This document shows positions 5,201-7,017 of a stretch of DNA of 7,017 bases, one piece after another. How positions within the stretch are numbered: the stretch's first letter is position 1; each line of letters begins with the position of its first letter. The stretch is from Candidatus Zixiibacteriota bacterium. Lineage in GTDB: Bacteria; Zixibacteria; MSB-5A5; GN15; JACZUZ01. The translations under genes were made by a program, and so were the position numbers. The notes below the pieces were generated by a model. It was not told where the DNA came from. It searched no databases and saw only the letters and a list, made by a program, of their open reading frames with translations. Where the stretch lies: the NCBI GenBank assembly GCA_022572905.1, contig JACZUZ010000102.1, positions 1-7,017 of the forward strand, given 5' to 3'.

Positions 5201-7017
5201 AGTTCATCCTCAAGCGCTTGCTGGCGGAAAAGCTTCGCGTATTCTCCATTTTGGGCCACAAGCTCGGTATGTGTCCCCAACTCAAGAAGTCTTCCACCAT
5301 CCAGATAGACAATACGGTCACACTCCTTAACGCTGGAAATGCGGTGCGAAATAATGATAGATGTGCGACCAAAAAGACTGGTCCTTAGTCCCAGTGAGAT
5401 TTTCGCGTCGGTTTCGGTATCAACTGCACTGGTCGCGTCATCCAGAATAACAATTCTCGGATTAATCAGCGCGGCGCGAGCGATAGAGATTCTTTGCTTC
5501 TGCCCACCGGATAATGTGATTCCGCGCTCTCCTATTATTGTATCGTACCCGCGCTTGAATCCGTCAATGTCCTCGTTCACCGCCGCCAGAGAAGCGGCGC
5601 TATGGATTTCATCGATTCCGGCGTTCGCTGAGCCAAATTTGAGATTTGATGTAATTGTATCTGAAAACAGGAATGACTCCTGCGGCACAAAACCGATTTG
5701 TGAGCGAAGAGTGTGTATATCCCAGTCGTTGATATCTTTGTCATCCACAAATACTTTACCGCGCGGCGTGTCATATAGTCGCGCGATCAATGACACCAGA
5801 GTTGTCTTGCCCGAAGCGACCGGTCCAATAATTCCGATAGACTCGCCGGGGCTTATTATTAACGAAATATTTCTTAACGCTGGTTGGCGGTTCCCGTTTG
5901 AATTCGCAAACGCGCCATTACCCGAATATTGGAAGGTCAGATCGCGAAATTCGATCTTCCCGCGAATTTTTTCCCGAGTTGTCGCAGGTTTATTCTGGGG
6001 GTCGCCATTTGAATTGGAATCAGGCGCTCCCGATATCCAATTCTCGGCCTCTGTCTCAGCGGTTTCTTCGAAAAATGAGTTTATGCGCTCCAGCGACGCT
6101 GTTCCGCGCTGGTAGAGAGAAACAACCCAGCCCAGGGCGACAATCGGCCACATAAGCATACCTATATAGACGAAAAATGTAACGACAGAGCCGAATGTGA
6201 TTTCTCCCGCCATCACCTGTCGCCCGCCCACGTACAGGGCCACGAGGGTTACAATACCGGCTACGCTGAACAAAAGAGGAAAAAACATCCCCTGCAAACG
6301 CGCCAGGCTCACAGCCCGTTTCACATATTCTCTGCTGTGTTCAAAGAAGTGATTTACTTGATTTTGCTCTTGAGTGTAAGCCTTGATTACCCGAATTCCT
6401 GACAAGTTCTCCTGTGCGGTTGCGGTCAGCGTCGAAAACTGAGACTGTATCGCCTGGAAACGCCTGTGAGTGATCGTTCCAAGTTTGGTTACCAGTAGCG
6501 GCAGGACAATCATGGGAACAAAAGTCCAAAGTGTAAGCCAGGGAGAAATATAGGTCATGACACTCGCCGCCAGAATCGTGGTTACTACAGTATTGGCGGA
6601 ATACATCACCCCCGGACCAACCATCTGTCGCACCGCTTCCAGATCATTTATGATTCGGGCCATAATGTCGCCGATGCGTTGCTTATGGTAATAGGACATC
6701 GGCAAGCACAATAGCCGCTCGAACATTTTGTCGCGAATATCATATTCAATGCGACGGGACATGAAAATAATTGTGCGGCGATTGATAAAAAGAAACACTC
6801 CGCTGACAACAGTCAAACCTACAAAAGTCAGAGCAAGCGGGATTCCGTGATTCACGAGCGTACCTGCTTCGAGATCGTCAAGGGCCATCTTGATCAAATA
6901 CGGCCGCGCAACACTGAACAACGCCGCTAGAATGATTGAGACCGCGCCCAGAATGAGCGTGGAGCGGTTGGCCGCCAGCCCCCGTTTGATAAGGAAAAAT
7001 CTATCCCGCTCTATTGA
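5188..7017 (-). CDS. ABC exporter half-transporter, subunit with degenerate Walker B (start outside window)
   Basis: The frame is open to the right edge; 609 residues are visible. A TTG at 6919-6921 is only an internal Leu, because 32 further sense codons precede it and encode the start of membrane helix 1. Half-transporters are usually 570-620 residues, so little is missing. Counting from the first visible residue, membrane segments cover about 19-48, 55-81, 137-180 and 249-305. The motif YYHKQRIGDIMARIINDLEA (109-128) is the family equivalent of that in the partner. The ATPase has A-loop Tyr364, Walker A GPVASGKTT (398-406), Q-loop Gln446, a perfect LSGGQ (502-506), Walker B VILDD and switch His558. 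The residue after the Walker B Asp is Asp527, where active sites normally have Glu, so this subunit carries the weakened half of a degenerate ATP site. Asn/Gly-rich inserts lie at 333-342 and 366-376. It overlaps its partner gene by four bases. Confidence 0.95.
   Translation of the reverse strand, partial: SIERDRFFLIKRGLAANRSTLILGAVSIILAALFSVARPYLIKMALDDLEAGTLVNHGIPLALTFVGLTVVSGVFLFINRRTIIFMSRRIEYDIRDKMFERLLCLPMSYYHKQRIGDIMARIINDLEAVRQMVGPGVMYSANTVVTTILAASVMTYISPWLTLWTFVPMIVLPLLVTKLGTITHRRFQAIQSQFSTLTATAQENLSGIRVIKAYTQEQNQVNHFFEHSREYVKRAVSLARLQGMFFPLLFSVAGIVTLVALYVGGRQVMAGEITFGSVVTFFVYIGMLMWPIVALGWVVSLYQRGTASLERINSFFEETAETEAENWISGAPDSNSNGDPQNKPATTREKIRGKIEFRDLTFQYSGNGAFANSNGNRQPALRNISLIISPGESIGIIGPVASGKTTLVSLIARLYDTPRGKVFVDDKDINDWDIHTLRSQIGFVPQESFLFSDTITSNLKFGSANAGIDEIHSAASLAAVNEDIDGFKRGYDTIIGERGITLSGGQKQRISIARAALINPRIVILDDATSAVDTETDAKISLGLRTSLFGRTSIIISHRISSVKECDRIVYLDGGRLLELGTHTELVAQNGEYAKLFRQQALEDELERI

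Noticed and set aside
5339..6115. A 258-codon open frame on the plus strand
   Set aside because: It lies wholly antisense to the ATPase domain of the upstream ABC subunit, whose motifs are all intact. It shows no recognisable domain and is explained by the complement of a conserved coding frame.
6919..6921. TTG as the start codon of the upstream ABC gene
   Set aside because: The frame continues without a stop for 32 more codons to the window edge, and these encode a charged stretch and the start of membrane helix 1. The real start is outside.

Overview
The window is ordinary bacterial chromosome at mid G+C, with dense coding, short or overlapping gene junctions and mostly GGAG-type ribosome binding sites. 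It carries five protein genes, two of them cut by the window edges. The gene set (acyl-CoA dehydrogenase, glucosamine-6-phosphate synthase, an inositol-monophosphatase-family enzyme and a two-subunit ABC exporter) occurs in many phyla, so I do not assign a lineage. No RNA gene, CRISPR array, insertion sequence, integrase or phage gene was seen.

Layout. Plus strand, left edge: the C-terminal part of an acyl-CoA dehydrogenase (2-469). It meets glmS head-on, with a 38-base gap holding a small symmetric hairpin. Everything else is on the minus strand, transcribed right to left. First come two ABC-exporter half-transporters (5188-7017, running off the right edge, and 3344-5191) that overlap by four bases (ATGA). 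Nine bases later comes an inositol-monophosphatase-family gene (2534-3334). After a 199-base intergenic region with a candidate intrinsic terminator, a weak candidate promoter and a possible leader hairpin, glmS (508-2334) follows.

How the genes work together. The two ABC half-transporters very probably form one heterodimeric exporter. The upstream subunit has Asp in place of the Walker B catalytic Glu. The downstream subunit keeps the Glu but has LSTGQ instead of LSGGQ. Dimerised head to tail, they would build one degenerate and one consensus ATP site, as in the TM287/288, BmrCD and LmrCD class. The monophosphatase is probably co-transcribed with the exporter; whether it is functionally linked is unknown. 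GlmS makes glucosamine-6-phosphate for peptidoglycan and, where present, lipopolysaccharide, and looks like a separate transcription unit. I found no convincing undescribed system; the asymmetric ATP sites of the exporter and the 199-base region upstream of glmS are the parts most worth a second look.
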